Positions 45,201-56,989 of a stretch of 64,000 bases of DNA are shown here, in pieces. Each line of letters opens with the position of its first letter. Position 1 is the stretch's first letter. The position numbers were made by a program, and so were the translations under genes. The stretch covers positions 6,882,001 through 6,946,000 of the forward strand of contig JAEILZ010000001.1 in the NCBI GenBank assembly GCA_018873225.1, given 5' to 3'. The notes beneath the pieces were generated by a model that was not told the DNA's origin, did no database searches, and was given only the letters and a program-made list of their open reading frames with translations. This DNA comes from [Phialemoniopsis] sp. UDSM-2020. Lineage: Eukaryota; Ascomycota; Sordariomycetes; Thyridiales; Thyridiaceae.

Positions 45201-46865
45201 AGTGGGTTGCATGTTGTAAAAGAGAGAAGAGACAATCAGACCGATCGCCGAGTTGGCAATCAACATGAAAATTGTCAAGAACGGATCTCCAATCAACCTT
45301 TTCCATCCTCTCCAGAGGCACAATTGGACTTGCTGAGCATACGAGAGCAGGTATGGCGACTTGAGACGCTGGCCCCTGGCTTGGACCGACTTCTTCTTGG
45401 CTCGGAACTCGTCGGCGTTGCTACCTCCGATGGGGTGGGCCGCCTTGAACTGTTCCATCTCGGCCTTCAGGTCTTTGTAGTTTTGGCTGTTCTTCCAGCA
45501 GGCGGCGAAGTCGTCGGGGGTACGCGGAACACGGCTCTCCCACCCGACACGAACAACGCGTTCGGATGCGGCAGTCATGGACGTGAGAAAGTCAGGGGTG
45601 GTCTGGCGGTCTGGGCAGTCAAAGCCAAGATCAAGGAAGTACTGCTTGGCCTCGTCTGTGCGACCAAAGAAGATCTGTCGCCCCTCATAGATGAGCAGCA
45701 CCTTGTCGAACAGATCATAAGCGCTCTGGGGAGCCTGGTAGATGGACACGGCGCAGGTCTGCTGGAACAATTCAGACTGGAGCCGGAGTGTCTTGCAGAA
45801 TTCGACAGCGTTGGCTGAATCCAGACCACGCGTAGAGTTATCCCAGCACTGGAAGGGCGCATTGGAGAGGGTGGCCTCTGCGATCGTCACACGCTTTCGC
45901 TCTCCACCGGACACACCACGGATGTACTCGTTACCCACTCGAGTATTGATTGTATGGCTGATTCCATACATGGCCATCACAACATCCCGGAGATGGTTGC
46001 AATAGTCCACATGCGATACACCGGGAGGGAGTTGGCTTGGGCACCTCGCACGCGACGCGAAGCTGAGCGTGTCACCAACCGAGAGCATGGGGAAGTGGAC
46101 GTCGACTTCGGCCGTATAGATCGCATCGCCGCTGTGGTGTTTGTGCATCTCGTGTGCGCTGAGACCCTGGTAGTTGAAGTACGAGTCCTTGTCGACGTAC
46201 AAGCCATTCGTTTCGCCAGAGATACTTTTGAGGAAGGTCGAACACCCGGCGCCTGGGGGGCCGAGCACGACAAGCATCTCTCCCGCAGCAACAACGCCGT
46301 CAAAGCTCCGAAGGATATCGATCCGGCGGCTGGCGTCCTTGCGCGAACTGATGTTGCGGGCCAGGCTGGGGACTTCGAGCCAGATGTTGCCCACGTCCTT
46401 TTGATAATCCGTCTCGCTTCCGTAACCATACACATTCATATTCTCAAAGCAGATACCGGCGGTTCGGAAGCCGGCGCCGTGCTCTGTTGAGATCTTGGCG
46501 ATTGATTTGGCCCAGGAGCGCGCACTGAACTTCTCGCTCTGGGGGTTGAGCGGGGAGTTGGGGTCGTTGAAGCTTCCAAAGACTGACTCGGGGTTGGCGT
46601 CGGCTACCGAATGCTGAGTGTATTGGCGCGCCAGTTCTTGAACAATTGACTGTCGCCTCTCCATCTCGATGTGGTCCGCATCATCATCCTCGCTTGACAC
46701 CGAGGGGTCTTCGACGAGGTTTGCGGAGGGCTTCTTGTCGGCCTCTGCCTGCGCTTGCTGAATGCTCCGGACGGTGTCCTTGTCGTCGATCTCGTTGACG
46801 AAGGTCTGCTGGCTACCGTGCGGCGAGTGGCCCGCAGGTCCTTGCTTTTCTGCGCCTGAAGCCAT
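42279..46865 (-). CDS. Full-length PDR/ABCG multidrug transporter
   Basis: Two exons, 46865..45130 and 45072..42279, give 1509 residues, the normal length for pleiotropic drug resistance pumps. Order is (NBD-TMD)x2. NBD1 has the fungal PDR Walker A with Cys for Lys ([17 protein letters not shown]), signature [13 protein letters not shown] and Walker B-like [16 protein letters not shown]2 has a canonical Walker A ([17 protein letters not shown]), degenerate signature [14 protein letters not shown] and [18 protein letters not shown]. Six-helix membrane domains follow each. The N-terminus is Ser/Asp/Glu-rich. The open frame extends upstream to 46982, but MASGAEKQG at 46865 matches the usual PDR start better. 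It is a plasma-membrane ATP-driven exporter of hydrophobic compounds such as azoles or the fungus's own metabolites. Confidence 0.95.
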
Positions 46866-49227
46866 GGTTGGCAGCAGCAAGGACGCGGTGATGAAAAGAA
46901 GTTGACCAAACCTTTCTACTGGCAGCAAGAGGGCCAAGTAGTGAACGAAGAGAAGTTGACAAGATAAGGTGAAGACATCCAAAGATCAAAAAATGACCTA
47001 CACTAGCAAATAAAGCCAAGGGTAAAAAGTCTTATAAAACAACCCTGCATTCCCGGATCCCCGGTACGCAGAGTAGAAATCCCCTGCTTTCCCGGTACGC
47101 ACAACTTTACAACCCCGAGACTCCTCAGCGCGGGCTGGACCCCGGAAGGCACGGCCGCTATCTTGGCTATCTATCGTACTCGGGTTCCCTTTTGTTTCTG
47201 TTTTTTTTTCTTTGGCCTGACACTGACACGCAGCCAAGACGTGGGTAGGCTGTGATAAAGCGTGTAAGTGGTTTTGAGGTCCACATAAACTGACAAAGCC
47301 AGTGAAGTTGCATGCCGGCTGCGACCCTTGCGGAGGATCCACTCCTCCGCCCTCGGGTTCTTAGTAGAAACCGAACCCGCAAAGACCGACCGAGAACTCT
47401 CGATGCCCCAACACTTCAAAACTAAAAAAGACCCTGGGTTCTCCCACTCACTTTCTCTCCCCAGGGCACACGAGCACCCTGTTTCAGCATTCACACAACC
47501 AGGATTAGGTAAGCCATTTTCAACGTCATGTCATGTTATGCCATATTGCACAAAACACTGCACTGCATCAATTGCCTACCTCGAGGCCACTGCCAACATT
47601 GAAGCAACGAGGTCTTGTGTTCCAAGGGATTTATGGTTTTATCCCTTGCCAAGATGTTTATACTTTCCTAAAACTGCATTTGATCAAGTTCAGGGGTCTG
47701 CCGATCATCCTGTATACGGAGGACAAGCGAGTGATTGTTCAGAGACTTGGCATGGAAGCAGTTCTTGTTCAGCTTTTACCCAATATGGCATCAATTATCG
47801 CAGATTTGAATTCGTCCGTGAGTCCAGATCAGGCCCCGAGTCAGGGTGGTGGAGCAGCACGCGTGCGAGCAGGGCCTGCGCAGCATGCTGCAATCACGAA
47901 ATCGCTGCACTATTTGTGCATCTGTCATGTACCCAGTGGAACGGGACAAATATCTTGATTGGTGAAAGGGCTTCTCTCCTGGTAATCAATCTCTCCGAAG
48001 CGACATGGCGGAAATGATACCATGCACAATGGTACCCAGCCGCGTGGCTTGGCAGAAAGAAAGATGTAGCCAAAAGGGGCGACCTGATCAGGCCAGATAC
48101 TGATCCACCCAGGAAAAATGACGCCCACGCTGGCTTGTGAAGCTTACAAATGTATTCCATGTACCAACTGGCTTTGGACGGCACATGATTGGTTATACGG
48201 TCGACATCTGGATGCTATGCCTCGAGGCGCGGGTTGGTGGTGGACAGGCACTGCTCTGACACTCGGACAAATAACGGGCAGAGCGTCCCGGAGGTTGATA
48301 CAGTAAGCCGGATCAAACCAGACATGGTCCATTCTTTAGTAGATTGATCAACCGCGTCGACTCGGAGACAGATTGGGCGACGCTCTTGTAGCACCCCGCC
48401 ATGTACAACGACGAGAACTCACCGGTTGTGATGCAGTCAGGTAACAACACCTACTGCACATACTGGATCCTTTTCGACCTGGCTTGTGATCTCTGCGGGC
48501 AGAGAGTCTGGACTAGGGATTGACCTGCCGCTGTAGGGCTGAATGTGCGGGGTTGCAGAGGCAGCTTACTGTTTCACAACTGCCACAGAGACTCGTATTT
48601 CATCCAGACGGGAACACTTTCGGGCGGAGGGTTCACACCTCAGCCCGGTCTGGCTCAGTACGCCCAAGACAATCAGAGACTCAGCTGGTAGCAGGCCTAA
48701 CGCTGAGTAATGTCTTACTTTAACTTCCACCACTTGTATATAAACCCGACGTGACACGACTCCAAGCCCTAGTCAGACATCTACGGAAACCCCCACCACT
48801 TCAGTGTGCCTTGCCGCGATGACGGGGAAGAAGCCACGAAAGCTTGATCCTGGCGTGCTGTGATGGCTGGCATGATTGCCGTTCATTGCTCGATTTGGGA
48901 ATGCAGTGGCTGCTGACAAGGAGGTGCTCTGTGCAGCTATCATGCTCTAGTGTTCCGCACCGCTGGTCACTGCAGCCCGAACAGCCCATGGCAAAAGCCT
49001 CTTAGATGGAGTACAGCATAGAGTAAAAAGGCATTTTCGTCAGCTTGTAGCAATGTGCATGTTGCACCGGGCGCTATGGTTGTACAGCAACGCGGCCCAG
49101 CGGCGGCTTGTCTGTCTATATGTATATCCCTGAGCCCCATTCTCTGCTCTGCCGTCCATCGCTATATCGTGACACAACTATCCCTTCCACACCGATCGAA
49201 ACTTCTTGAACAGTAACAAGCATCACA
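46866..49227. other. Long intergenic region, 2.4 kb
   Basis: Divergent space between the PDR transporter and the tyrosinase. A T/C run sits at about 47191-47213. Two overlapping plus-strand frames (47328..48017 and 47533..47958) are long for non-coding DNA but show no domain, signal peptide or consistent splice structure. The tyrosinase promoter should be the last several hundred bases; CACTTGTATATAAACCCGAC near 48731 contains a TATA-like element. Confidence 0.45.
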
Positions 49228-51517
49228 ATGAGCGGAACAGTCCAAATCACGGGCGTGCCCACTACCCCGGGTGCCAATGGTCGGTGCTCCTTGACGCGTG
49301 TACTGGGCATAAGCAACAAGCTTCTGACATGCTGTAGGCTCTGTTCCACTGCGTCGTGAAATTCGTGATATCCAGAAGAACTACCCGGACCAGTTCAACC
49401 TCTTGATCCTGGGTCTGAAGCAATTCCAAGCCATGGACGAGAAGGAGGTGCTGTCATACTATCAGATAGCAGGTCAGTTGCTCCTGGATGGCGCTATGAC
49501 GGTTGCGAGACTGAATCCGTTCACCAGGTATCCACGGAGAGCCTTTCAAGCCCTGGGACAATGTCAAGGGGAATTCCGACTTTGACTTTGGGGGCTACTG
49601 CACTCATTCTTCCGTGCTTTTTGCCACCTGGCACCGGCCGTACCTTGCTCTTTACGAGGTACGGCAGCCACATTTCCTCTTCGATCCCGAACTTGCGGCT
49701 AACAAAGAAGATAGCAAGTCTTGTATCTGATGGTGCAGAATGTCGCTCAGAAGTTCCCTCAGTCTCTGCGCGAGCGCTACGTCAAGGCAGCCAAGGACTT
49801 CCGCCTGCCGTACTATGACTGGGCCATTCACGCTCCTGCCGGGACCAGCGCCTTCCCAAGCCTGATCAGCTCCGGCAAGATCTCGGTGACAGACGTCGAC
49901 GGTAAGAAGAAGGACGTCGACAATCCGCTGTACCAGTTCAGCTTCCACCCCGTCAATCCTGCTCCTGGCGACTTTGATGCCACTGTGAGTATTTGTTGTG
50001 TCGTCTGATAACCGAAGGGGGGCCAACTGATGGACATCCAGTGGAGCCGTTTCAAGACCACCGTCCGCTACCCGGACGTCAACGGCAACTCCCGCAACTC
50101 CATGGTCTCTCGTGTTCTGACAAATGAGAGCGCTTCCCTGCGAAGCAACGTCGCGATGCTCTTGCTGTCGTATCACGAGTTCGACTCGTTCACCAACAAT
50201 AAGTGGCGTGGCAACAACCAGCCCGGCACCTTTGGCAGTCTTGAAGACGTGCACAACGAGATTCACGACAGAGTCGGCGGCAGCAACGGCCACATGGCGG
50301 CCCTAGAGGTGTCGTCCTTCGATCCGGTATTCTTTCTCCACCACTGGTGAGCCCCCCTCCCTATCAGCCCTAGATAAGTTTGACTTCTCGGAAACTCATC
50401 GTCGCAAAGCAATGTCGACCGCCTCTGGGCCATCTGGCAGGACCTCAACCCGACGAGCTACATCACGCCGCAGCCGGCGCCCTTCACGACCTTCACGACC
50501 GTCGGCGGCACCATGGAGACGCAGGACTCGCCTCTGACGCCCTTCTGGGACCGCAGCGGCACCGAGTTCTGGACCTCGGCCCAGGTCAAGAAGCCGACGA
50601 CCTTTGGGTACGCCTACCCGGAGACGCAGCGCTGGAACTTTGCGAGCGACCAGGCGTACCAGCAGAGCCTCCGGCGCGCGGCGGCGCAGCTGTACGGCGC
50701 CAACACGCTGCGCAACTTTGTCGACAACATCGCCCAGAAGCCTGTCGGTGCGGCGGCCGGGGGCGTCGTCGCGGCCGGCGTGGAGAAGGTGCAGAGCGCC
50801 GTGCACGCCGTCGCCAAGGCCGCGAACCCGGGACATTCCGATGAGCACGGTGGCCAGAAGCCACTTCATGCCGAGCATGCCTCCATCGAGGCTCGCAGGA
50901 GTAAGTAGATCCTTGTACTCATGTGCTGCATTGTTGTGAATATGTGATTCTGATCGCTGTCTGTCCTAGGCCCCATCCCAACGTCCCTGGCACGTCTCGC
51001 GCCGAACAATACCTACAACGAGTGGATCGTCAATATACGCGCTCTCAAGCATTGCCTGGGCCAGGCGTATCGTGTAATTGTCTTCCTTGGCGACATTACC
51101 TCTGACCCGGTCGGCTACGACCTCGAGTACAATTGTGTCGGGCGCGTCACCATCTTTGGGCAGGCCGCCACAACCCGCTGCGGCAAGTGCAAAAAGGACC
51201 AGTCCGACGATCTGACCGTGACCGGCACTGTTCCAATCACCTCGGCCCTGTTGCAGGACATCACCGCGGGTCAGCTGCAGGATCTCACTCCGGAGAAGGT
51301 GGGCCCGTATCTCCGGGAGCACCTGAAGTGGCGTGTGACCCTCTACAATGGCGACGAAAGAGCTGTACCGGATGTGCCTGGGCTTCAGGTAAGCGTGGTC
51401 TCGACCAAGGTCACCATCGACGAGGAGGGCTTGCCCGTCTACTCCAACCAGTACGACTTCCATAACGACATCACTGCTGGCCTGCCTGGCGGGGCTGTCG
51501 CCGGCAGCCACAACTGA
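49228..51517 (+). CDS. Tyrosinase / polyphenol oxidase (type 3 copper)
   Basis: Seven exons, 49228..49279, 49338..49472, 49528..49658, 49715..49984, 50042..50346, 50410..50900 and 50970..51517, give 643 residues. The CuA ligands are His65 (GIHGEPF), His89 and His98 ([22 protein letters not shown]). Cys87-Thr88-His89 reproduces the Cys-x-His arrangement that forms a thioether bridge in Neurospora tyrosinase. The CuB ligands are His267, His271 and His296 ([26 protein letters not shown]). After the core comes an Ala-rich linker, then a tyrosinase C-terminal shielding domain ([19 protein letters not shown]) with a CGKC motif. There is no signal peptide, so the enzyme is intracellular. It oxidises monophenols and diphenols to quinones, as in melanin formation. 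Confidence 0.93.
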
Positions 51518-51673
51518 GCAGGGGCACGGCTCGTGAATCGAGCTGGGTAAAGATTGATGATTGATGGGTATCAGATCTAAATGAGATCTCAGTAAAACAC
51601 AATTGAAAGCTTATTTTCCCTTCCGTAACGCCGTGCCATGCATGTGGAAAATAGACAGAGTGAAAGTCGGAGC

Positions 51674-52593
51674 CTAGAATTGGATCCTCCGCTTTCTCCC
51701 AGTGTACTTTGAGGTGGCCTTGACGATCTTTCCTTTCCGCTCCATCTGTTCCTTCTTCTTGACGATCCATGCCTTGCTGCCCTTTTTGATCTCGCCCTTG
51801 CCATTGGCGCCCTTCTTCCTGGAGTCCATGACATCCACGTTGTCCATGCCCTTGACTACGCCGGTGATATCACCACTGTTGCCATCGGTCGCAGCACCGC
51901 CGACAGTCAAAACGAGATAGACCTTGACGTTTTTGGTCTCGGGATCGTCCTCGAGGAGACCAGCGCCGAAGCCGGCCTTGACCGCTGCCTGAGTGATCAT
52001 ATTCCGTTGCGTGTCGTTCTTGGGGTAGAATTGGCACACCGCCCGCCCGCCTCTCCGCAGTGACGCGTAAAGGCCGTTGAAGAATCTGGATAGCCTGCCC
52101 GCCGGTGAAGTATCGCTGCTCTCGGCGTTGCACAGCCACTGGATCGCGCTGATGCTGATGGCGGCATCAAACGAACCGGCTCGGAAGGGCACACCCTGTC
52201 CAATGTCGGCGAGCATGAGGTCGCCCTCGACGTCCCTCTGCAGCGCAATGTCCAGCATGGAGGCGCTAATGTCCATTCCAATCCATGTGTGCGGCCCGCC
52301 CTCGTCTTCCGGGGTGGCGGTGAGGATCTCGCCGGAGAGGCCGCTGCCGCAACCGATGTCAAGAATGAAGCTGGGGGATTGGAGGTCGAGGAGCTCGAGG
52401 GCGCGGCGGGTCATGGACGCCTGGATGTTCTGGATACGGGAGCTTGTCGTGTATTTGCGCGCTTCAGTGTCATCGTAGTGCACGTCGGCGGATCTGGGAT
52501 GTTGGGTTAGTCTGGGGGTCCGCAGGGATGCATTGGGAGTGATGGGTAGTGGTGTAAGAGTGCTGCGTACAGGGTATCCTCGGGCCTCGACAT
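51674..52593 (-). CDS. bud23: 18S rRNA (guanine-N7) methyltransferase, BUD23 family
   Basis: Two exons, 52593..52571 and 52493..51674, give 280 residues, as expected. The splice yields MSRPEDTLSADVHYDDTEARKY, the family start. SAM-binding motif I is FILDIGCGSGLSGEIL, with IGMDISASMLDIA and LMLADIGQGVPF after it, then ISISAIQWLCNAE. The C-terminus is strongly basic (KKKEQMERKGKIVKATSKYTG, KRRIQF), typical of BUD23, which binds rRNA and TRM112. It methylates a guanine in the 18S rRNA of the pre-40S particle in the nucleus. It converges with the tyrosinase (156 bp apart) and is divergent from the svp26 gene. Confidence 0.94.
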
Positions 52594-53033
52594 GGCTGTA
52601 GCGTAGAGTCTCCTCGACTCTTTCTTGAGAATAGAATTATGGTACGAAAGAAGGTAACGTCTCGAGCCGACACTTGGCCTGTGTTCGCAACCCCGCAAAA
52701 TGGTGATGATGGCTGGCTGGAGTTTTCGTCTCGTCGAAACTTTTTGGTGGGGCAGGAGCTTATCACGCCTTATCAGCAGGATCAACCCAAGAGCCGAGAC
52801 AGCCAAACAACGGAAAGACCAGTTGGACCCACCTGGCCCCAAGCTCAAGCTCGCCCCTGCCGCCCATCAAGGCCACGCTTGCAAGATCGCGTCACCCGTG
52901 CTTGAGCTGCTTTAACTGAAAACGACGCGCATCTTGTCCCCAAGTTCGAGCACCATACAACTCGACCGCCGCATTACTCGATACTTTACAAAACGATGAG
53001 CATTTAATTGAAGCACTGCACTGCACTGCCAAT
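52594..53033. promoter_or_regulatory. Divergent promoter region of bud23 and svp26
   Basis: 440 bp between two divergent conserved genes, with no coding signal. Both transcripts must start here; no named motif is identified. Confidence 0.5.
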
Positions 53034-53846
53034 ATGTGGATTCTACCTCTCGTCGGCTATCTGGGGTCCATCCTGGGCTTCTGTTTCCTGACCCTCGCTA
53101 TCGGTACGACCTACCAGAGCCCCCCGGCGCTATCGTGGGACAGCCAGCGAGCAGAAGGATTCTGTGACTGACCAGAGCTACAGCCTCGGGACTCTACTAC
53201 CTCTCAGAACTCGTGGAGGAGCACACGGTGTTTGCCAAACGACTGCTCACGCGCCTCATTTACGCCGTCATCGTACTGCAGCTCTTGCTCTGCATTGTCG
53301 ACCGGTTCCCCTTCTGGCTGACCATTCTCGGCATCGTCTCCCATGTCGTCTACCTCGGAAACATGCGGAGGTTCCCGTTCGTCAAGCTCAGCGACCCTCT
53401 CTTCATTGCTTCATGTGGTACGCAGCCTCACCTCTGCATTCTCTCTTGCAGAAACAGTTATTGACGCCTCGTACTCTTCAGTTCTCGTCTTGATCAACCA
53501 CTGGGTTTGGTTCAGGCATTTCTCCGGACATCAACAGCGAGCCTACCAGAACATGTCCTCTTTCTACGACACTCCTGATGACGTGCCGACATTCACCGAA
53601 ATTGCATCCTATTTTGGCCTCTGCGTCTGGCTCATCCCCTTCGCACTCTTCGTCAGTCTTTCTGCGAGCGACAACGTGCTACCAACTATGGGGAGCGAAG
53701 GAGCGTCAATGTCGGCCACAGGCGGTGATCCCAGCAAGAGCCGGCGTGGGCAGGGCATGGCCAAGGCACTGGTCGATAATGTTCTGGCGCTGATCTCCGA
53801 GGTCGGAGCTATGGCTGGCTGGAAAAAGCCAGAGGACCGTTTCTAG
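53034..53846 (+). CDS. svp26: ER/Golgi cargo receptor, SVP26/TEX261 family
   Basis: Three exons, 53034..53103, 53184..53417 and 53482..53846, give 222 residues, the usual length. Four hydrophobic helices: LPLVGYLGSILGFCFLTLAI, LIYAVIVLQLLLCIVD with FWLTILGIVSHVVYLGNM, VLVLINHWVWFRHFS and SYFGLCVWLIPFALFVSL. The motif ASGLYYLSELVEEH and the run RFPFVKLSDPLFIASC are typical of the family. The second intron could also be read as 34 nt, but the 64-nt version restores the conserved SCVLVLINHW junction. The family sorts membrane proteins such as mannosyltransferases into COPII vesicles and retains them in early Golgi. Confidence 0.92.
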
Positions 53847-54211
53847 GTGGCCGCGTGTTGGCCGTGTGCACTGGGTGTAAACAGGATACATGCAGGTACG
53901 TAATGCTTCTCCTTCTCCCGCATTGCGTACAGTCACAAACGACTTTATGATGTCTTATTTCGCTATGATTGTATTTGACAAACTACTGGTTCTTTGACCA
54001 GTGGTCTAGAATGAAACAAGCATACCACTCCCTGATCTATCACGCCCATTTCAATCAACCTGATTCCTATCCTCCTACAGCCCCGAGTCTAATGAATTGC
54101 AGTCATGTACGCTAGATTCATATGTTGCAATACCAACCCCATTTAATCTATCATTGGTACAGTGCCACCGCAGCACCTCCGCTACCTGCGTCCGCATCCT
54201 TCGCCCATGCT
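53847..54211. other. Intergenic, convergent 3' ends
   Basis: 3' flanks of svp26 and the small hypothetical gene. Nothing else seen. Confidence 0.5.
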
Positions 54212-54841
54212 CTACCTTGAGCGACGGTTGGCCTTAGCAGAAGGCTTCGCTTCGCCTCTTTGGCTGCTCTTTGGTGGCTTGGTGGCTTGGTCGTGTGAAG
54301 ACTTCCCGGCGCCCTGCGCAGTGCCCTTGGCCTTCGGGCGATGGTGATGAACAGGGGTTCGCCCACTTTCATTCGATCCACCGCTAGCCCTGGCAAGGTT
54401 TTGCTTGGTTAGGCATGGATATGCACCATAGCCTTGATGTGTCCAATGACCATGAGACTGGCCCGCTGCAGCTGAGTTCCGGAAACTCTCCACATATTGC
54501 TGGTCTTGATTCATTTGAGCTTGGAAATCCAGTGTAGCCTTCCTTGGATTGACGGCTAGTGACCGTGGAGTTGCATCATACCGGGAGCATGAGTGGGAAT
54601 AGTCTAGGCTCTTGGGTCCCGCGTCCGCCAGGTCGAAGGAGAAATGGCTATCACAATTTGTTCCAGGGGATGGCTCCCAGGTGTACATATAAGAGGTGGC
54701 GTCCTCATGGGGGCTAGCAAATCCTTCTGGATCAGCCCAACCCATGGTCATGTTGGGAATGAATTCCCGAGATGATGCTTTCGGCGAATGTTTCTTGGAA
54801 GATACCATTGCGAATTGAACGTTAGCAAGACCATCAGACAT
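54212..54841 (-). CDS. Hypothetical protein of 209 residues, disordered, basic C-terminus
   Basis: Intronless frame from ATG 54841 (alternative start MVSSKKHSPKAS at 54808). The N-terminal half has aromatic and acidic patches (MTMGWADPEGFASPHEDATSYMYTWEPSPG). The C-terminal third is rich in Lys, Arg, Ser, Gly and His (TPVHHHRPKAKG, SQRGEAKPSAKANRRSR), suggesting a nuclear or nucleic-acid-associated protein. No family is recognised. It is probably lineage-restricted, and with no homology in hand the coding status is moderate. Confidence 0.5.
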   Translation of the reverse strand: MSDGLANVQFAMVSSKKHSPKASSREFIPNMTMGWADPEGFASPHEDATSYMYTWEPSPGTNCDSHFSFDLADAGPKSLDYSHSCSRYDATPRSLAVNPRKATLDFQAQMNQDQQYVESFRNSAAAGQSHGHWTHQGYGAYPCLTKQNLARASGGSNESGRTPVHHHRPKAKGTAQGAGKSSHDQATKPPKSSQRGEAKPSAKANRRSR

Positions 54842-56989
54842 TGGTGTGTTGAAGTAAAAAATATCCTTTGTTTACGGGGCTTCAAAGCGCTTCTTATACT
54901 TGGATTGAGGGGTTTTCGACCCAACTCAAGACGACTGCGATATCGCATCTCGATTAATGCCTGCTTCTCACAATGCTTTACGCAGCGTGCCCGGTCATGA
55001 GCCGGCCAGTAATGCCCAGACCGGAGGACGTCTCTGGCTGTCCTCCGTGGTACGGTGAATGACTGTTGACCGACCATCCATGGGCAATCTTACCACGTTT
55101 TGAAGATTGAACCAAACATCAGGCTGATACATCATGCGGGAAAAGACTCGTGCACCGCCTGACACGGCATTGCTCGAGGCCTTCCCCGTCACTGGCTGGT
55201 CTGTGACGCGAGACTGGCTTGCAATGTGTGCTCCCGCGTTCTACCGATTGATGACCTGTCATTTCCCCTCGCCAACAGTCTGGCTGTCGTGAACCATCGA
55301 AGCACTTAGCAATGTGTTTTCCACGCCTATGAAATCGGGCAACATGCATATCTTATCAGTAGGGCGACGTTCAGCAAAGATACCCGGGAATCATGTTCAC
55401 CATTGCACTTGGCCTCACGAGTAACATCGTTGGCTTTGAGTTGATTCTTACTACCCCGGACCGAAGATGATGGTCAATTCTTTAGCTATCCATGGCTCTT
55501 TCATCTTACGACTTGTTCTCGCGGTCGCAAGTCACGTTCGAGGGATCAGCAGATGATGTGGTGATGGTAAGTAGCTACACCGAAACTCTCTGTCCTCCGT
55601 GAGACTCGCCTAGCATACCGCCGGCAGTTGGTGGGTTCCCGAAGAAACGAATCGATCTCCTCGGCCTAGCCGTTGCCATATGCTCATCCTTCCGAAATCA
55701 CCCTGCACCCGGGTTGTAGTAGAGTAACCTAAGATGTGAAAGCTGTTTGCAAACATTCTACCAGCCTCAACATCCACGGCCCGGGATCGATCCTCTACTC
55801 TCCAGTTTCTGGGACACAAGACGGTACACGGCCGCACACTCGACATAATTCCTTCGCCAATTTTGCTCCTACTTTCTCTTTGTGGATGTTCCATTTGCCC
55901 GGCCTGATCGGTTCAACCTGAAATATTGCGTTGGATCTTCGGTCTACCTTCGAACGCCATTCTCCGTCTCCATTCTGGTCGTGACAGACCATCAGCCCAG
56001 GAACCAGTGTCACTAACTTGTCACTCCAGAGACCTCCTGGAGAGTGGCACAGGGTGCGCTTGGGTTACTCGGCCCAGCTATGTATGTGCTTTCCCTGGTA
56101 CACTCGTGGAGTCCCCGTCAACACAACGCGTGCAGTTGCGTCCCACCGCTTCTTCCAAGGCAGACGGATCAGCGTCTTGCCGACGAAGGATCATGCCGTG
56201 CTCGGCATCGTCGCAGGAATCGAACGCCTGATATCAGGCAGTGATCAGTTGACCAGTCGTGAGACGACCGACACTTTCCAAAGGGCGCCCTACCTTGACC
56301 GCCACACTCCAGTGGCAATGATCAGCGCCTGCATGTGCGCTGGCTTCCCACCTATCTCTGTGCTTTGTTCGGGGAGTTTCACCACGTTGGTGTTGGATTA
56401 GATTTTCGGCCTAGTCCGTTCCCATAAACACCTCGAGGACTTGACCATGCCTTTCTAACCCGGACAGAACCGGACAGTCCTACCTGTTATTTGTTCTCAG
56501 ACCGAGATCCGATGCTTCGTGGTGCACGATCGATCAGTCATCTAACGGTCGAAGCCCAGGATGGAGCTTGGCTAACAGTTGACAGGGGTTATGCGAGTAC
56601 CATTCACATCCCCGTGAGGCGCTACTGGATCAGTCAGAATCCCAGCATGTAACCCCGGGTCCAGAAAGCACTGAACATATGGTACTTGCTCGTGCGAAAT
56701 TGCATCCAGCGATGACTCCATAATATGAGCTGCATAGAATTAGTTGCGGATGATGGTATTGGTTTCTGTCTATTGATCTCCTCATTTGCCACCTTGCTGG
56801 CATCTCAGCTGATTGGATCCTGTCATCCTGGTCACTCCGGAACTCATGTCGGACCGCAGCCACAAAAGCAATTACATAGTGTGTTGAAATTGACGACAAC
56901 TCGTCAGCTGAGTCGGATAGGAATGAACCGTGAATTGCAACGTGACAAGACTACCTCGACTAAAACCATAGACGCCTTCAATATTCAAG
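54842..56989. other. Long intergenic region, 2.1 kb, no supported gene
   Basis: Many 60-130 codon frames on both strands, none with a signal peptide or recognised motif. The best is 56018..56401 (+), 127 codons, containing PTKDHAVLGIVAGIERLI, which could be decayed coding sequence. No terminal inverted repeats or target-site duplications were noticed. Confidence 0.4.

Noticed and set aside
47328..48017. 229-codon open frame on the plus strand between the PDR pump and the tyrosinase
   Set aside because: No domain, signal or splice logic; an overlapping second frame is equally open, and the composition looks random.
53418..53451. 34-nt intron in the svp26 gene
   Set aside because: A 64-nt intron (53418-53481) with a good CTTCAG acceptor also keeps frame and restores the conserved SCVLVLINHW junction. 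The short version adds about ten unusual residues.
56018..56401. 127-codon frame in the 2.1-kb gap
   Set aside because: Possible decayed coding sequence, but no second exon, start context or recognised motif.
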